Shown: positions 16,952 to 26,924, counted from the stretch's first letter. The stretch: 64,000 nucleotides of DNA from Nonomuraea gerenzanensis (GCF_020215645.1 NZ_CP084058.1:9796001-9860000); one strand, 5' to 3'. A program made the numbers and translations. The notes: a model not told the origin generated them from the sequence alone.

Positions 16952-18949
16952 TCAGTGCTTGCGCTTCTTCCGGCGGCCCCGGGCTCCCGGCGGCCGGGTA
17001 GGAACGAAGCGTAGAGGGTGGCGGGCTGTCTTGCGGAGCGGCTCGGCCACCAGCTCGCGCAGCTCCCGCAACCCCACGACATCGGGATGCCCCGACGCCA
17101 GGATCGCCTCCACGAACTCGTACGCGTCTCCACCCCCCATGCTCCTGATCTGCTCGACCAGCCCTTCAGGCCCTGCGAGCTCCAGCACCGACAGGAAGTT
17201 CTCCGCCCCCATCAGCAGGTTCTCCCGCTCACTCAACGCCTCGGGGCTCATCTCCCCGGCATCGACGAGCAGGGACCACACGGCAGGCCCGAGGACCGGG
17301 TCATGACGCAGTTCATGCAGGAGCCGCCGTTCGGGTAGGGCATCGGCCAGTACCCGCAACATCGCCCACGCCCGCGTACGGAACGGACAATCCCGCACAA
17401 CCTGCAGCAACCCCTCGACGTCCTGCCCCGGCCGGGCCAGCCACCCCTGGAGCTCCACGACGGCGTCCTCCGGCGGATAGTGCTGCGCGAGCACCCCGAG
17501 CAGCCCAGCCGCGGGTGCGGTGGCCAGCTCACCGATGAGCGGAGCGTCACGGCCCTCGGCGAGGAGCCGGTCGCGGACACCCCGCACGCCGAGCGGGGTG
17601 AGCCGGACCAGCGGGAGCTCCGGCTCGGCCAGGGCGGCACGCAGGCGTTCGACCGCGTCCGGCGGCAGGGGCTGGTCGGCGTGATCGAGGTCGCTCGCGA
17701 AGAGAGGATCGGCGGGACCGCGTGAGAGTTCCACGACCCCGAGCTCGGCCAGAACCGCGAACATGCGCCCCAGATCCAGAGCAACCTCACGTCGCCAGAG
17801 GTCACGCAGGCGCTCTTCCCCCTGGTCGAGAACGAAGTACTCCTGGCAGGCCAGCCACACCGTCTCTTCGAGCCGGACGACGGGCATCTCGTCCAGCCCG
17901 TACATGGAGTTGAGCACGTCCGGCAGGATCTCCTCGAAGAGCTCGGCCAGGATCGGCTCGGGCCGCCACGTCGTGACGGGCACGGTCACCACCCGCCCCA
18001 GCTCCGGCAGCACCTCGAACGCCCGCCGCCACAACGCCTCCGGATCCCTCAGCAGAGGTGCGGCCTTGGCCACCCGCAACAGCCGGCCCTTGCTGATACG
18101 GACCAGCCGCAGCTTCTTGGCCCAGGCGAGCAGCACATTGAGCTGCGGCAGATCCGTGGCACTGCGGACCCGCAACCGCTCCTCATCGGTGCCCAGCAGG
18201 GCCGACACCTCGCGAGCGTCCGCGACGCGCAGATTGCCCGCATCCGTGAGGGCGCGACCATCCTTGCCCACCCAATCGGCCAGGGCGATGAGCCGCTGCA
18301 CCGTCCGGCTGCCCGCGGCGGCCTCCGCCAGCTCCGCCGCAGGCGGCAGAGAGACAGGCGGCTGCGGGAAAGCGCGTTCCTCGCCGATGCCACCGTGCAG
18401 GAAGCGGTTCTCCATGATCTGGTCGAGCACCTGCTCGTCGTACGGAACGCGCCCGGCGTCGAGATCGCGCTTGAACCGCTCGAACGCCCCGGGAACGGTG
18501 AGATCCACGCCCTGCTCAAGAGCCGTATGCGCCCAGAACGTCGCCAGCCCCCGCAACGTCGGATCGTCGAGCGCGGCCGCATACTCCACCCGCGCCCCCT
18601 CGATGACCCCCTCCGCCTGCGCGAGCGTGGCGCCGCGCGGATCGCGAAGCCCCGTCACGTCGAGATAGCGCAGGTACGTGCGCAGCACCTCCGGCGCTCG
18701 CTCAAGCTCCTCCCGCGAGGCCGTCACCGCGTACGGCACGTACCGCAGCAAGAAGAACCTGATATCCGCCTCGTCCCAGTACGCCAGCCGACCGTCCCGG
18801 CTCTCGTGCCGCGCGTCGACGGCGGCGGAGAGCAGCAGGTCATCGACGGGATGCCGGTGCTCCTGCGCCCAGGTCACACACCGCCGGATCAGCAGGCTCT
18901 TGGCGGCCTCGAACTCCTCGGCCTCTTCAGGCTCGAACCAGGTACGCAT
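16952..18949 (-). CDS. Large hypothetical protein, unknown
   Basis: I do not recognise this 665-residue soluble protein. It is acidic, rich in Leu, Glu and Arg, and predicted mainly alpha-helical. It begins with EPEEAEEFEAAKSLLIRRCVTW and contains repeat-like helical stretches (LPQLNVLLAWAKKLRLVRISKGRL reads like a winged-helix wing). It ends in a basic tail, GRRKKRKH. There is no signal peptide or membrane segment. It lies alone on its strand, convergent with the CAP gene. Strong codon bias in frame over 2 kb supports it as real. Nucleic-acid binding is possible but not shown. Confidence 0.8.
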   Translation of the reverse strand: MRTWFEPEEAEEFEAAKSLLIRRCVTWAQEHRHPVDDLLLSAAVDARHESRDGRLAYWDEADIRFFLLRYVPYAVTASREELERAPEVLRTYLRYLDVTGLRDPRGATLAQAEGVIEGARVEYAAALDDPTLRGLATFWAHTALEQGVDLTVPGAFERFKRDLDAGRVPYDEQVLDQIMENRFLHGGIGEERAFPQPPVSLPPAAELAEAAAGSRTVQRLIALADWVGKDGRALTDAGNLRVADAREVSALLGTDEERLRVRSATDLPQLNVLLAWAKKLRLVRISKGRLLRVAKAAPLLRDPEALWRRAFEVLPELGRVVTVPVTTWRPEPILAELFEEILPDVLNSMYGLDEMPVVRLEETVWLACQEYFVLDQGEERLRDLWRREVALDLGRMFAVLAELGVVELSRGPADPLFASDLDHADQPLPPDAVERLRAALAEPELPLVRLTPLGVRGVRDRLLAEGRDAPLIGELATAPAAGLLGVLAQHYPPEDAVVELQGWLARPGQDVEGLLQVVRDCPFRTRAWAMLRVLADALPERRLLHELRHDPVLGPAVWSLLVDAGEMSPEALSERENLLMGAENFLSVLELAGPEGLVEQIRSMGGGDAYEFVEAILASGHPDVVGLRELRELVAEPLRKTARHPLRFVPTRPPGARGRRKKRKH

Positions 18950-19007
18950 CCCTTAAGCCTCCCACTCCTCCAGGGCCACCGTCTCGCCTGCCGGTCTCCG
19001 CCGGCAC

Positions 19008-19127
19008 ATGAACGAGCACCTCACCGCCCTGCGCCGCGAGATGATGCGTCTGTCCTGCGCACTCCAGCAAGCCAACTTCATCGCGCTGATGCGTGCATTT
19101 GCCGACGCCATTCTGACGGACCAATAG
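19008..19127 (+). other. Possible 39-residue ORF in an intergenic stretch
   Basis: The gap 18950-19275 contains one short plus-strand frame whose product (begins MNEHLTALRREMM, ends FADAILTDQ) has the amphipathic helical look of coding sequence. It has no clear ribosome site. It may be a small protein or a fragment of a lost gene; I cannot assign a family. Confidence 0.25.
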
Positions 19128-19275
19128 GAAGCGGTTGTTCTCCTGGCGAAGGCCATAATCGCCCTCTGCCCTTCGGAACGCAGCATGAGCACTGCCGCAC
19201 CGCCCCCGGATATGCCAGGAAGATCTTTAAGCCTTCTCCTGACCAGCCGTTGAACTACCCACCACACTGAGGGTC

Positions 19276-19869
19276 GTGACACTCGATCTCGCCAAGGTGC
19301 GGGACCGCCTGGTCCCTCTCCCCCTGCTTCACCAGGTGGCGGCTCTGCTCAACATGCCGCCCCTGGATGAGACCACCACCCACGGCGACCCGCCGATCAA
19401 ACAGCGGACGGCTCTCTATGCCAGCATCGCCGACTGGTCGTGGCTGTCCGCGCAGGCGGCCCAACGGTTCGGTGAGCCGGACGACGCGCCTGAGAGCGCC
19501 GGACGGTTCGCCTATCTCGTCGAATACACTGACCAGCATGCCAAGGGCTGGTACGAGGCTCCTGGCGAGCGGTCCGAGGGGATCATCCTGGCCCAGAGTG
19601 CCGAGACGGTCGCGCAGACGGTGCTCACCAGCTACATCACCCACCTGGCCGAGTATCGTGACGACTACGAGCTCTGGCTGGTGGATTCGCTGTCCTTGCG
19701 GGCGAGTGTGTGGCATGTGGACACCGCCGAGGCGCATCGGCGTTATCGCCGGCCCAGCTGGCCTTCTTCGGCGCACACGTTTCAGGAGACCAGCGTTCCT
19801 CCGCACGCGGTCGAGATCCGCACGCCCGTCCAGATAGGCCGACTGATGGATCATCACATCGAGCCATGA
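19276..19869 (+). CDS. Hypothetical protein
   Basis: This is a 197-residue soluble protein of no family I can name. It is rich in aromatic and acidic residues (ASIADWSWLSAQAAQRFGEPDD, LVEYTDQHAKGWYEAPG, YRDDYELWLVDSLSLRASVWHVD). It has no membrane segment or signal peptide. The GTG at 19276 starts the frame, and the composition is consistent with a real gene. It sits between a large unknown gene and decayed DNA, with no informative neighbours. Confidence 0.6.
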   Translation: MTLDLAKVRDRLVPLPLLHQVAALLNMPPLDETTTHGDPPIKQRTALYASIADWSWLSAQAAQRFGEPDDAPESAGRFAYLVEYTDQHAKGWYEAPGERSEGIILAQSAETVAQTVLTSYITHLAEYRDDYELWLVDSLSLRASVWHVDTAEAHRRYRRPSWPSSAHTFQETSVPPHAVEIRTPVQIGRLMDHHIEP

Positions 19870-20831
19870 GCGCCCGGCAGCAAGGAGTCAGTACCGGTGG
19901 GCGGGCGGCGCCTGAACGCGGCTTGTACGACGAGGGTCACGTGGCCGGGTCCGGTTCAAGTGAATACTGGCGGCAGGCGGAGGTACTCACGCCGCTGGTC
20001 AAGGCCGGAGGGACGCGGACTGGCTCATGGCCGTTCCCTCGCACGCGTCCATGAGCGCTGGCTTGACGGTCTTGCCCGAGGTGACGACGGCGGCCGCAGG
20101 GAAGATCGCAGCCTTCTGCCCGCTGAGGAGGCACGCGACGGGACGGGGCCGTTGTCGTTGCCGGGACACATTCATACGTAGCGCAGCACGAACTGCCCAC
20201 ATGATCAAGCAGGCTCCACCGTGAGCGGCCTGCACGTGTGCGTCCACGAAGGCACGGGCGATGGTGGGCTCACGCATGGAGACGACATCTCGTCCACGAG
20301 TGAGCCCGTCCTGGTGGCCTCGGCCTCGATACGGCGCATGGCCTTGGCCTGATCGGATCAGGTGGGCGGCCAGCAACTGCTCGGGCGTGGTCAGGGCCGG
20401 CAGCGGCGAGTCTCCGGGCCGCGCCAGTCCCGGATGTCGCCGAAGGTGGCGCCGCCGGCCAGGACGAGTGCGAGGGCGCCGGTCGTGGTGCTGCCCGAGG
20501 GGCGGCGCGTCGAGACGCATGAAGAGGCCGGTGGCCTGCCGAGCAGAGCGCCGCCCGGCAGACCACCGCGGACATGCCACTTGACGCGATCTTCGTCAGC
20601 CCGCGCTGGGGTCCGATGTGCCTGCGCTGGGCCTTCATCCACATGAACGGCGAATACGCTCGCCACAACGGCCACGCCGACATCCCGCGCGAACGACTCG
20701 ACGGCACCGTCGGCACGTGGCCCCGGAAATGCTCGAGGGCCGTCTTTCACCTCGCAGACCACGTGGGTGACGTCCCGGGATCAGCACAGCTGAACGTGAT
20801 GTACATCGGCGAACGGCCGACGTACACCACA
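19870..20831. other. Decayed stretch with no intact gene
   Basis: I find no intact gene here. On the minus strand near 20640-20740 the translation reads VESFARDVGVAVVASVFAVHV, which resembles the late helix motif of DHA2/EmrB exporters (R-x-VGVA-LASVFA). Other minus-strand fragments (TGLFMRLD, EQLLAAHLIRSG) occur in different frames. This suggests a much-degraded exporter or other gene, but the evidence is weak. A 62-residue frame (19866-20054) overlapping the previous stop is not convincing. Confidence 0.35.
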
Positions 20832-21758
20832 ATGAGAGCGATGTCAGCTCATCTCCCTGCACGAGCCGCAGCCTCACTTCATGGCTTGGCTCTCGGCGAC
20901 GCCTTCGGCTCCCAGTTCTTCGTCCCGGCCAATCGACCCGTCCTCTCTTCTCGCCTCCTTCCGCCCGCCCCGTGGCAGTGGACGGACGACACCGAAATGG
21001 CGTGCTCCATCTACCGCGTCCTGGCCGACCACGGCACCATCGACCAGGACGAACTCGCCACGAGCTTCGCCACCCGTCATGACTTCGACCGCGGATACGG
21101 CCCGGCGACAAACCGGATGCTCCGGCTGGTACGTGAAGGAGCCGACTGGCGGGCGCTCTCCGCGGGGCTTTTCGACGGCAAGGGCTCGTGGGGCAACGGC
21201 GCCGCGATGCGGGTGGCGCCACTCGGTGCCTGGTTCGCCGACGACCTGGCCGAAGTCGTCCATCAGGCCACCCTGTCGGCGCAGGTCACCCATACTCATC
21301 CCGAAGCGGTGGCCGGCGCCGTCGCCGTCGCGGTGGCCACAGCCGTAGCCGTCAGCGACCCCGGTCTGCCTGCCGGGCACTTCCTCGATCGCGTCAGCGG
21401 GCACGTGCCCGCGAGCATGGTCCGTGACGGGATCGCCGAGGCCCGGCAGCTCCTCACCATCAGCGACCCCACGCTGGCCGCCCGGATGCTCGGCAACGGG
21501 CGACAGGTCTCCGCGCACGACACGGTGCCGTTCACCCTCTGGGTGGCAGCCCGTGAACGCCATGACGTCGAGACGGCCATGTGGACCACGGCGGCGGCCG
21601 GCGGGGATGTCGACACCACGTGCGCCATCGTCGGCGGCATCGTCGCGGCTTCCGGAAGCACCCGCCTCCCGCCGCAGTGGAGAGGGAGCTGCGAGCCGCT
21701 ACCGAGCTGGGCAGGCGCCCCGCCGCTCGCCCATGAACCTGGCCGCTGTAGTCGATAG
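20832..21758 (+). CDS. ADP-ribosylglycohydrolase family protein
   Basis: This protein of about 308 residues belongs to the DraG/ARH fold, which removes ADP-ribose from proteins or small molecules using two Mg2+ ions. The metal-binding motifs are visible: LHGLALGDAFGSQ at the N-terminus, WTDDTEMACSIY (the T-D-D metal ligands), SWGNGAAMRVAPLG in the middle and AAGGDVDTTCAIVGGIVAA (D-x-D-T) near the C-terminus. I start at the ATG at 20832; an open frame extends ~86 codons upstream but is not family-like. The last ~30 residues look atypical, so the 3' end may be altered. No ADP-ribosyltransferase partner lies in the window. Confidence 0.85.
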   Translation: MRAMSAHLPARAAASLHGLALGDAFGSQFFVPANRPVLSSRLLPPAPWQWTDDTEMACSIYRVLADHGTIDQDELATSFATRHDFDRGYGPATNRMLRLVREGADWRALSAGLFDGKGSWGNGAAMRVAPLGAWFADDLAEVVHQATLSAQVTHTHPEAVAGAVAVAVATAVAVSDPGLPAGHFLDRVSGHVPASMVRDGIAEARQLLTISDPTLAARMLGNGRQVSAHDTVPFTLWVAARERHDVETAMWTTAAAGGDVDTTCAIVGGIVAASGSTRLPPQWRGSCEPLPSWAGAPPLAHEPGRCSR

Positions 21759-21839
21759 TCTTCTGGGGCATCGGGCTGGTCTTCCACGTCTGGAGCTACT
21801 CGCCGCCCCGCTCGAACACCGCGCACTGAGCGCGTTCAG

Positions 21840-22466
21840 AGTTCGGCGAGCAACTTCTCGGCGCGGCGGGTCGACCAGCGTTCCGGCCAGGATCTGGTCG
21901 GTCTCCGCCGCGATGCCGGCCGGGTCGTCGCCGTCGAGGGCGCGGGCCCAGTACCAGATCAGCCGGATGTAGTGCTCCTGCTGAACGGCGGCGCGGCCGG
22001 TGCCCACGGTCATCCAGCGATCGATCATGCGCAGCACCCAGCCCGCGTCACCGACCATCGAAGCGATGATCGCGGTGCAGTAGGCCCAGGTCGCGACCGC
22101 ATACGCGTCGTCGGGGCCGTCCCCCTTGTCGATGATGGTCTGCGCCGTCCCGACGTCACCGTGCAGTGCCGTGACGACGGCGTGCCAGCCGGGCCACTCG
22201 CCCGAGACGTCACGCCGGATCGGGGTCTCACTGTGCGCGAAGACCACGCCGTCGAGCAGGGCGGGGTTGTTCTCGCTGAAGCATCGCAAGGCCTCACCGA
22301 TGTTGCCGATGTCCCATTGGTGCAGGCCCCAGGCTTGCCGGCCGTACACCTGGACGACCGGATCGCGGGACGCCTCCCCCTGTAGGCTGAGGCCCAGGCC
22401 GAGCATGACGATGCCGATGGCGAGGGGCAGGCTGGCTAGGATCAAGGAGGAGCCCATGGCGGACAT
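21840..22466 (-). pseudogene. TPR-type regulator remnant
   Basis: The translation WGLHQWDIGNIGEALRCFSEN followed by helical pairs (VATWAYCTAIIASMVGDAGWVLRMIDRW, LIWYWARALDGDDP) looks like the C-terminal TPR region of AfsR/LuxR-type regulators. No ATPase or DNA-binding domain precedes it. The N-terminal ~30 residues are hydrophobic and out of character, and the C-terminal part is low-complexity Arg/Ser. I therefore read it as a fragment whose frame happens to remain open. Its exact parent family is uncertain. Confidence 0.45.
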
Positions 22467-22478
22467 TGTGCGGCATGG

Positions 22479-24065
22479 TCAGCGGACGGCGACGTCCTCG
22501 GCATCGGGGTGGAGTGGAGCGGTGTGCTTCGGGCCGCGCAGGGCGACGTAGAGGAGCAGTGCGGCCATGACGCCGGCGCCGATCCACATGGCCTGCTGCC
22601 AGCCGTCGACGAAGGACTGCTGTGCCGCGTCGATCAGGTCCTGGGCGTGGCCGCCGGTCCCGGGCGCGGCCTCGATGGCGTTGGCGATGCCTGCGCGGGC
22701 GGTCTGCGCGGCGCCCGCGGGGATGCCGTCGAGCCTGCCGTCGATGGCACTGCGGTAGCCGTCGGCCAGGAGCGCGCCGAGCGTGGCGACGCCGAGAGCG
22801 GTGCCGAGCTCGCGGGTGACGTCGTTGAGCGCGGAGGCGACGCCTTGCTCGGCGCGGGGCAGTGAGCCGGTGATGGCCTCGGTGGAGGGCGTCATCGACA
22901 GGCCCATGCCGATGCCCATGGCGAGCATGCCGGCCAGGATGGACGGGTAGCCGCCGTCGACGGATACGAACAGGGCCATCAGGGCCAGGCCGAGCGCGCC
23001 CAGGGCGACGCCGGCGGTCATGGTGGAGCGGGCGCCGATCCTGGCGGCCAGCTTCGGGGCCAGGCCCGAGGTCACCATCATCATGACGGCCATCGGCATC
23101 ATCGCCACCGTCGACAGCAGCCCGGACCAGCCGAGTACGGCCTGGAAGAACGGGAAGAGAACGACGGCGATACCGGCCTGGACGCCGAAGACGACCAGCA
23201 GGGTGATGGAGCCGGAGGCCAGGCCCCGCTCGCGGAAGAGGCGGACGTCCAGCAGAGCCGCCTCGCGGCGGTGCAGCTCCCAGGCCACGAAGGTGATCGC
23301 GGCCACGACACCGACGGCCAGGCTGATCAGGGTGATGGGGGCGGTCCAGCCGCGTTCGGGGCCTTCCTGCAGGACGAAGATGAGGCCGATCACGGCGATG
23401 ACGGAGACCAGTGCGCCGATGGTGTCGAAGGAGTGGGCGGAGCGTTCGCGGGAGTCGGGCACTGATCTCAGCGTCATGGCCAGCGCGACGACGATCAGCG
23501 CCACGGGCAGCACGAACAGCCAGCGCCAGTCGGCGACGTCGACCAGCAGGGCGGACAGGAACATGCCCAGGATGCCGCCGCCTCCGGCGACGCCGGTCCA
23601 CACGCCGATCGCCTTGCCTCGTTCGTTCTCGGGAAAGGTGGAAGTGATGACGGCCAGCGTGATCGGCATGATCATCGCGGCGCTGACGCCGGCGGCCAGG
23701 CGGGCGCCGATCATCACCGCGGCCGACGGGGCGAGCCCCGCGGCGGCGCTGGCGGCACCGAAGACGATCAGCCCGGTGATCAGCATGGGCTTGCGGCCCA
23801 GCCGGTCGCCGATCGCGCCGAGCGGCAGCAGCAGTGCGGCCAGGGCAAGGGTGTAGATGTTGATCATCCACAGAACGGTGGTCTGCGAGGCGCTGAACTC
23901 GACGGCCAGGTGGGTCTGGGCGACGCTGAGCCCGGACACCGAGGCGATGACGGCCATCAAGGCGATCGAGACGGCGATCAGGATGGCGCGCAGCTGACGC
24001 GCGTCCGGTGTGCTCCCGTTGCTTGCCGGCTTGGCCGCCGTCCGGGGAGGCTGGTTGATACTCAT
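22479..24065 (-). CDS. DHA2-family (EmrB/QacA) MFS exporter
   Basis: This 528-residue transporter has about 14 membrane segments, as in proton-driven DHA2 drug exporters. Motif A is GAIGDRLGRKPMLITG after helix 2; GARLAAGVSAAMIMPITLAVI holds motif C-like residues; NDVTRELGTALGVATLGAL is the late conserved motif. The ATG at 24065 starts just before a short cytoplasmic tail. It is divergent from an XRE-cupin regulator 120 bp away, which probably controls it. The interval contains the palindrome AAGCGCTT near the regulator. The exported compound is unknown. Confidence 0.9.
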   Translation of the reverse strand: MSINQPPRTAAKPASNGSTPDARQLRAILIAVSIALMAVIASVSGLSVAQTHLAVEFSASQTTVLWMINIYTLALAALLLPLGAIGDRLGRKPMLITGLIVFGAASAAAGLAPSAAVMIGARLAAGVSAAMIMPITLAVITSTFPENERGKAIGVWTGVAGGGGILGMFLSALLVDVADWRWLFVLPVALIVVALAMTLRSVPDSRERSAHSFDTIGALVSVIAVIGLIFVLQEGPERGWTAPITLISLAVGVVAAITFVAWELHRREAALLDVRLFRERGLASGSITLLVVFGVQAGIAVVLFPFFQAVLGWSGLLSTVAMMPMAVMMMVTSGLAPKLAARIGARSTMTAGVALGALGLALMALFVSVDGGYPSILAGMLAMGIGMGLSMTPSTEAITGSLPRAEQGVASALNDVTRELGTALGVATLGALLADGYRSAIDGRLDGIPAGAAQTARAGIANAIEAAPGTGGHAQDLIDAAQQSFVDGWQQAMWIGAGVMAALLLYVALRGPKHTAPLHPDAEDVAVR

Positions 24066-24185
24066 GGTTTCCTTCCGAAAAGGGCATGCGGAATCAGCGC
24101 CGGACAGGGCCGGTCGCCAGCTCGGTGAGGTTGCGAAGATCCGCCTGGATGCGACATTAAGCGCTTGTTGCATGTGGGGCATACC

Positions 24186-24803
24186 ATGTTGCCTATGACG
24201 CAAGAAGATGGGCAGCTGGACGGCCTCGTACGCAAACGGATCCGCGCGCTACGGGTCGCGCAAGGCTGGTCGCTGGAGGAGCTGGCCACGCGCGCCAACC
24301 TCAGCCAGTCGTCACTGAGCCGGATCGAGAACGGCCAGCGCCGCCTCGCCCTGGACCAGCTGGTCACCCTCGCCCGCGCGCTGGACACCAGCTTGGACCA
24401 GCTCGTGGAGAACGCCGCCGAGGACGTCGTCATCAGCCCGATGATCGACAGCACGCACGGCCTGATGCGCTGGCCGGTGAAGGGCGACCCCGGCATGAGC
24501 GTGATGCGTCAGCGGATGACCGACCCGCCGCCCGACAACCCGGCCCGCATGCGCGCCCACCCCGGCCGCGAATGGCTGGTGGTGCTGTCCGGCACCGCCA
24601 TCCTCATGCTCGGCCACCGGCGCTTCCGCATGGAGACCAACCAGGCCGCGGAGTTTCCCACCATGATGCCGCACGCCATCGGCGCCGAGGGCGGGCCGTG
24701 CGAGATCATGGGCATCTTCGACCGCGACGCCCGCCGCGGCCATCAGAAGGACGCCGACGGCGCCGAAGTGGGCTACGGAGGCGTCCAGGGCCCCTGCGAA
24801 TAG
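24186..24803 (+). CDS. XRE-family regulator with cupin domain
   Basis: The regulator has about 205 residues. The N-terminal helix-turn-helix (IRALRVAQGWSLEELATRANLSQSSLSRIENGQRRL) is a standard Cro/C1 type. The C-terminus is a cupin barrel (GREWLVVLSGTAILMLGHRRF, FPTMMPHAIGA) that could bind a small ligand. Such proteins often repress a neighbouring exporter, here the divergent DHA2 gene. The ATG at 24186 has GTGGGG upstream, and the ATG at 24195 is also possible. Confidence 0.87.
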   Translation: MLPMTQEDGQLDGLVRKRIRALRVAQGWSLEELATRANLSQSSLSRIENGQRRLALDQLVTLARALDTSLDQLVENAAEDVVISPMIDSTHGLMRWPVKGDPGMSVMRQRMTDPPPDNPARMRAHPGREWLVVLSGTAILMLGHRRFRMETNQAAEFPTMMPHAIGAEGGPCEIMGIFDRDARRGHQKDADGAEVGYGGVQGPCE

Positions 24804-24907
24804 CGGGTCACCGTCGCGCGGCCGGCGGGTGCGACGGCCGCCGCATCACGCCTCCTGATCTTGCCGTCCCGGGACGCCGCCCGCACGCAGGGACAGGCGG
24901 CCCGCTG

Positions 24908-26605
24908 TCAGAGGGGCACCTCCCAGCTCAGCCGGGTCCCGCCCGGCTCCGGGCTGTCCAGCTCGGCGGTGCCGCCCAGCCGCCCGGCGCGTTCCTCGAT
25001 GTTGCGCAGCCCGCTGCGGCGCCCGCCCTGCCCGACCCCGACGCCGTTGTCGGAGATCACGAGGGTGAGCCGCCGGGCCGCGACCTCGATCGACACCTCG
25101 GCACGGGTGGCGTGGGAGTGGCGTACCACGTTCGACAGCGCTTCGCGCAGGACGGCCAGCAGGTGCTCGGCGACCTGCTCGCCGACCAGGGTGTCGATCT
25201 GGCCCTCCATGCGCAGGCCGGGCATGAAGCCCAGGTGCCCGCCCGCGCCCTCCACCAGGTCGACGATCTGCGCGCGCAGGCCGGGGGCGCTGTCCTCGCG
25301 GGCGCCCTGCAGGGCGAAGATGGACGAGCGGATCTGCCGGATCGTCTCGTCCAGCTCGTCGATCGCGTGCTGCAGCCGCTTGGACGCCTCCGGCCGTTCC
25401 ACCAGGCGGACCGTGCTCATCAGGGTCATGGCGGTGGCGAACAGGCGCTGGATGACCACGTCGTGCAGGTCCTTGGCGATGCGGTCGCGGTCTTCCAGCA
25501 GGCCGAGCCGTTCGGCGTCGCGGCGGGCCTCGGCCAGCTCCAGCGCGATCGCGGCCTGGCCGGCGAACGCCTCGAGCATCTGCTGGTCGCCGTGGCTGAA
25601 GGGCAGCCGGCCGCTGCGCTTGGTGAGGGTGAGCACTCCGCGGACCCTGGGCACGGCGCCCACCGGCACCAGGAGCGCGGGTCCATAGCCCAGCCGCCGC
25701 AGCGGTGAGTCGAGGTCGGCGACGCTCTGCAAGTCCGTCTCCGAGAGCGGCTCGCCCTGGGTGAAGGCGTCTCCCGCCAGGGTGGAGGCGAGGTCGAACG
25801 TGGCCCCCAGCACCTCGTCCGCTCCTTCGCCGTCCGCCACCTCCACGGTCAGCGACTCGCCGGACGCCTCGGGCAGCAGCACCTGGACCAGGTCGGCGTC
25901 GCACATCTGGCGGGCGCGGGCCGCCATCGTGGCGAGCACCTCGTGCGGGTCGGCGCCGGACAACAGGCTGGTGGTGAGCTCGGCGGAGGCCTGCAGCCAG
26001 GTCTCGCGCCGCCGCGACTCCTCGTACAGGCGGGCGTTCTCCACCGCGACGCCGGCGGCGGTGGCCAGCGCGATGACGACGGCCTCGTCCTCCTCGTCGA
26101 ACTCGCCGCCGCCGCGCTTCTCGGTGAGGTACAGGTTGCCGAAGACCTCGTCGCGGACGCGTACGGGGACGCCGAGGAAGGTGCCCATCGGCGGGTGGCC
26201 GGGCGGGAAGCCGTAGGACTCGGGGTGGTCGGAGATGCGGCCCAGCCGCAGCGGACGGGCGTCCTTGATGAGCAGGCCGAGCAGGCCCAGGCCGTGCGGC
26301 CAGTGCTCGATCTTCGCGATCTCCTCCTCGGTCAGCCCCACCGGGATGAACTGCAGGAGCGTGTTCTCCTCGCCGACCACGCCGAGCGCGCCGTAGCTGG
26401 CGTCCACCAGGGTGGTGGCGGTCTCGACGATGCGCCGCAGCACGGTCTCCAGGTCCAGGTCGCTGCCCACGGAGACGACGGCTTCGAGCAGGGCGTGCAC
26501 GCGGTCACGGGTGGCCAGCACGGCGGTGAGCCTGGTCTGCAGCTCTGCGAGAAGCTCATCGAGTCGCATCTGCGGCATCAACGGACGGACCTCACTTTCC
26601 GACAT
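24908..26605 (-). CDS. DevS/DosS-like two-GAF sensor histidine kinase
   Basis: This 565-residue soluble kinase has the domain order of mycobacterial DevS/DosT: GAF-A (~40-180), GAF-B (~200-360), HisKA_3 (DRIAKDLHDVVIQRLFATAM, with the phospho-His in the LHD) and HATPase (EALSNVVRHSHATRAEVSIE, ISDNGVGVG). GAF-A contains YGFPPGHPPMGTFLGVPVRVRDEVFGNLYLTEK, very like DosS. His137 falls where I would place the heme ligand (His149 of DosS), so oxygen, NO or CO sensing is likely but inferred. The start MSESEV at 26605 is chosen because upstream residues are not family-like. No NarL-type partner is present in the window. Confidence 0.88.
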   Translation of the reverse strand: MSESEVRPLMPQMRLDELLAELQTRLTAVLATRDRVHALLEAVVSVGSDLDLETVLRRIVETATTLVDASYGALGVVGEENTLLQFIPVGLTEEEIAKIEHWPHGLGLLGLLIKDARPLRLGRISDHPESYGFPPGHPPMGTFLGVPVRVRDEVFGNLYLTEKRGGGEFDEEDEAVVIALATAAGVAVENARLYEESRRRETWLQASAELTTSLLSGADPHEVLATMAARARQMCDADLVQVLLPEASGESLTVEVADGEGADEVLGATFDLASTLAGDAFTQGEPLSETDLQSVADLDSPLRRLGYGPALLVPVGAVPRVRGVLTLTKRSGRLPFSHGDQQMLEAFAGQAAIALELAEARRDAERLGLLEDRDRIAKDLHDVVIQRLFATAMTLMSTVRLVERPEASKRLQHAIDELDETIRQIRSSIFALQGAREDSAPGLRAQIVDLVEGAGGHLGFMPGLRMEGQIDTLVGEQVAEHLLAVLREALSNVVRHSHATRAEVSIEVAARRLTLVISDNGVGVGQGGRRSGLRNIEERAGRLGGTAELDSPEPGGTRLSWEVPL

Positions 26606-26732
26606 GCGATCAGTCTCGCATCTCGTCGGGCATGCGCCCACTCTCCTTGTCCGGTGCCCGCGCACTGCCGCAGTGACGACAACCGTCGCGGTGGGCATGA
26701 GACACGGCTGCGATCAACGGCCGTGCCTTGAA

Positions 26733-26746
26733 GGGCTTCGGTCCGT
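26733..26746. promoter_or_regulatory. Weak DosR-like box upstream of the kinase
   Basis: AGGGCTTCGGTCCG is a partial match to the GGGACC-NN-GGTCCC palindrome found upstream of other genes in this block. It lies 127 bp upstream of the kinase start. The surrounding 26606-26924 holds no gene that I can support. Confidence 0.3.
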
Positions 26747-26924
26747 ACGCGAGGCACCGCCCGGAGGATCATGACGCACGATGTGATGAGTGCCGGATGA
26801 CGTGGTGCTGGACGTATGGCCGCCCCACGGCAACGGCGTGGACGTCCGCGGCGAGGTGCGTTCCAAGCTGCCGGAGCCGGCGTGCCTGATGCTGAAGAGG
26901 GACCGTGGCGGAGGGCGAAGGAGG

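Noticed and set aside
20574..20831. N-terminal extension of the ADP-ribosylglycohydrolase frame
   Set aside because: The extra ~86 residues are not family-like and overlap decayed sequence that reads better on the other strand.
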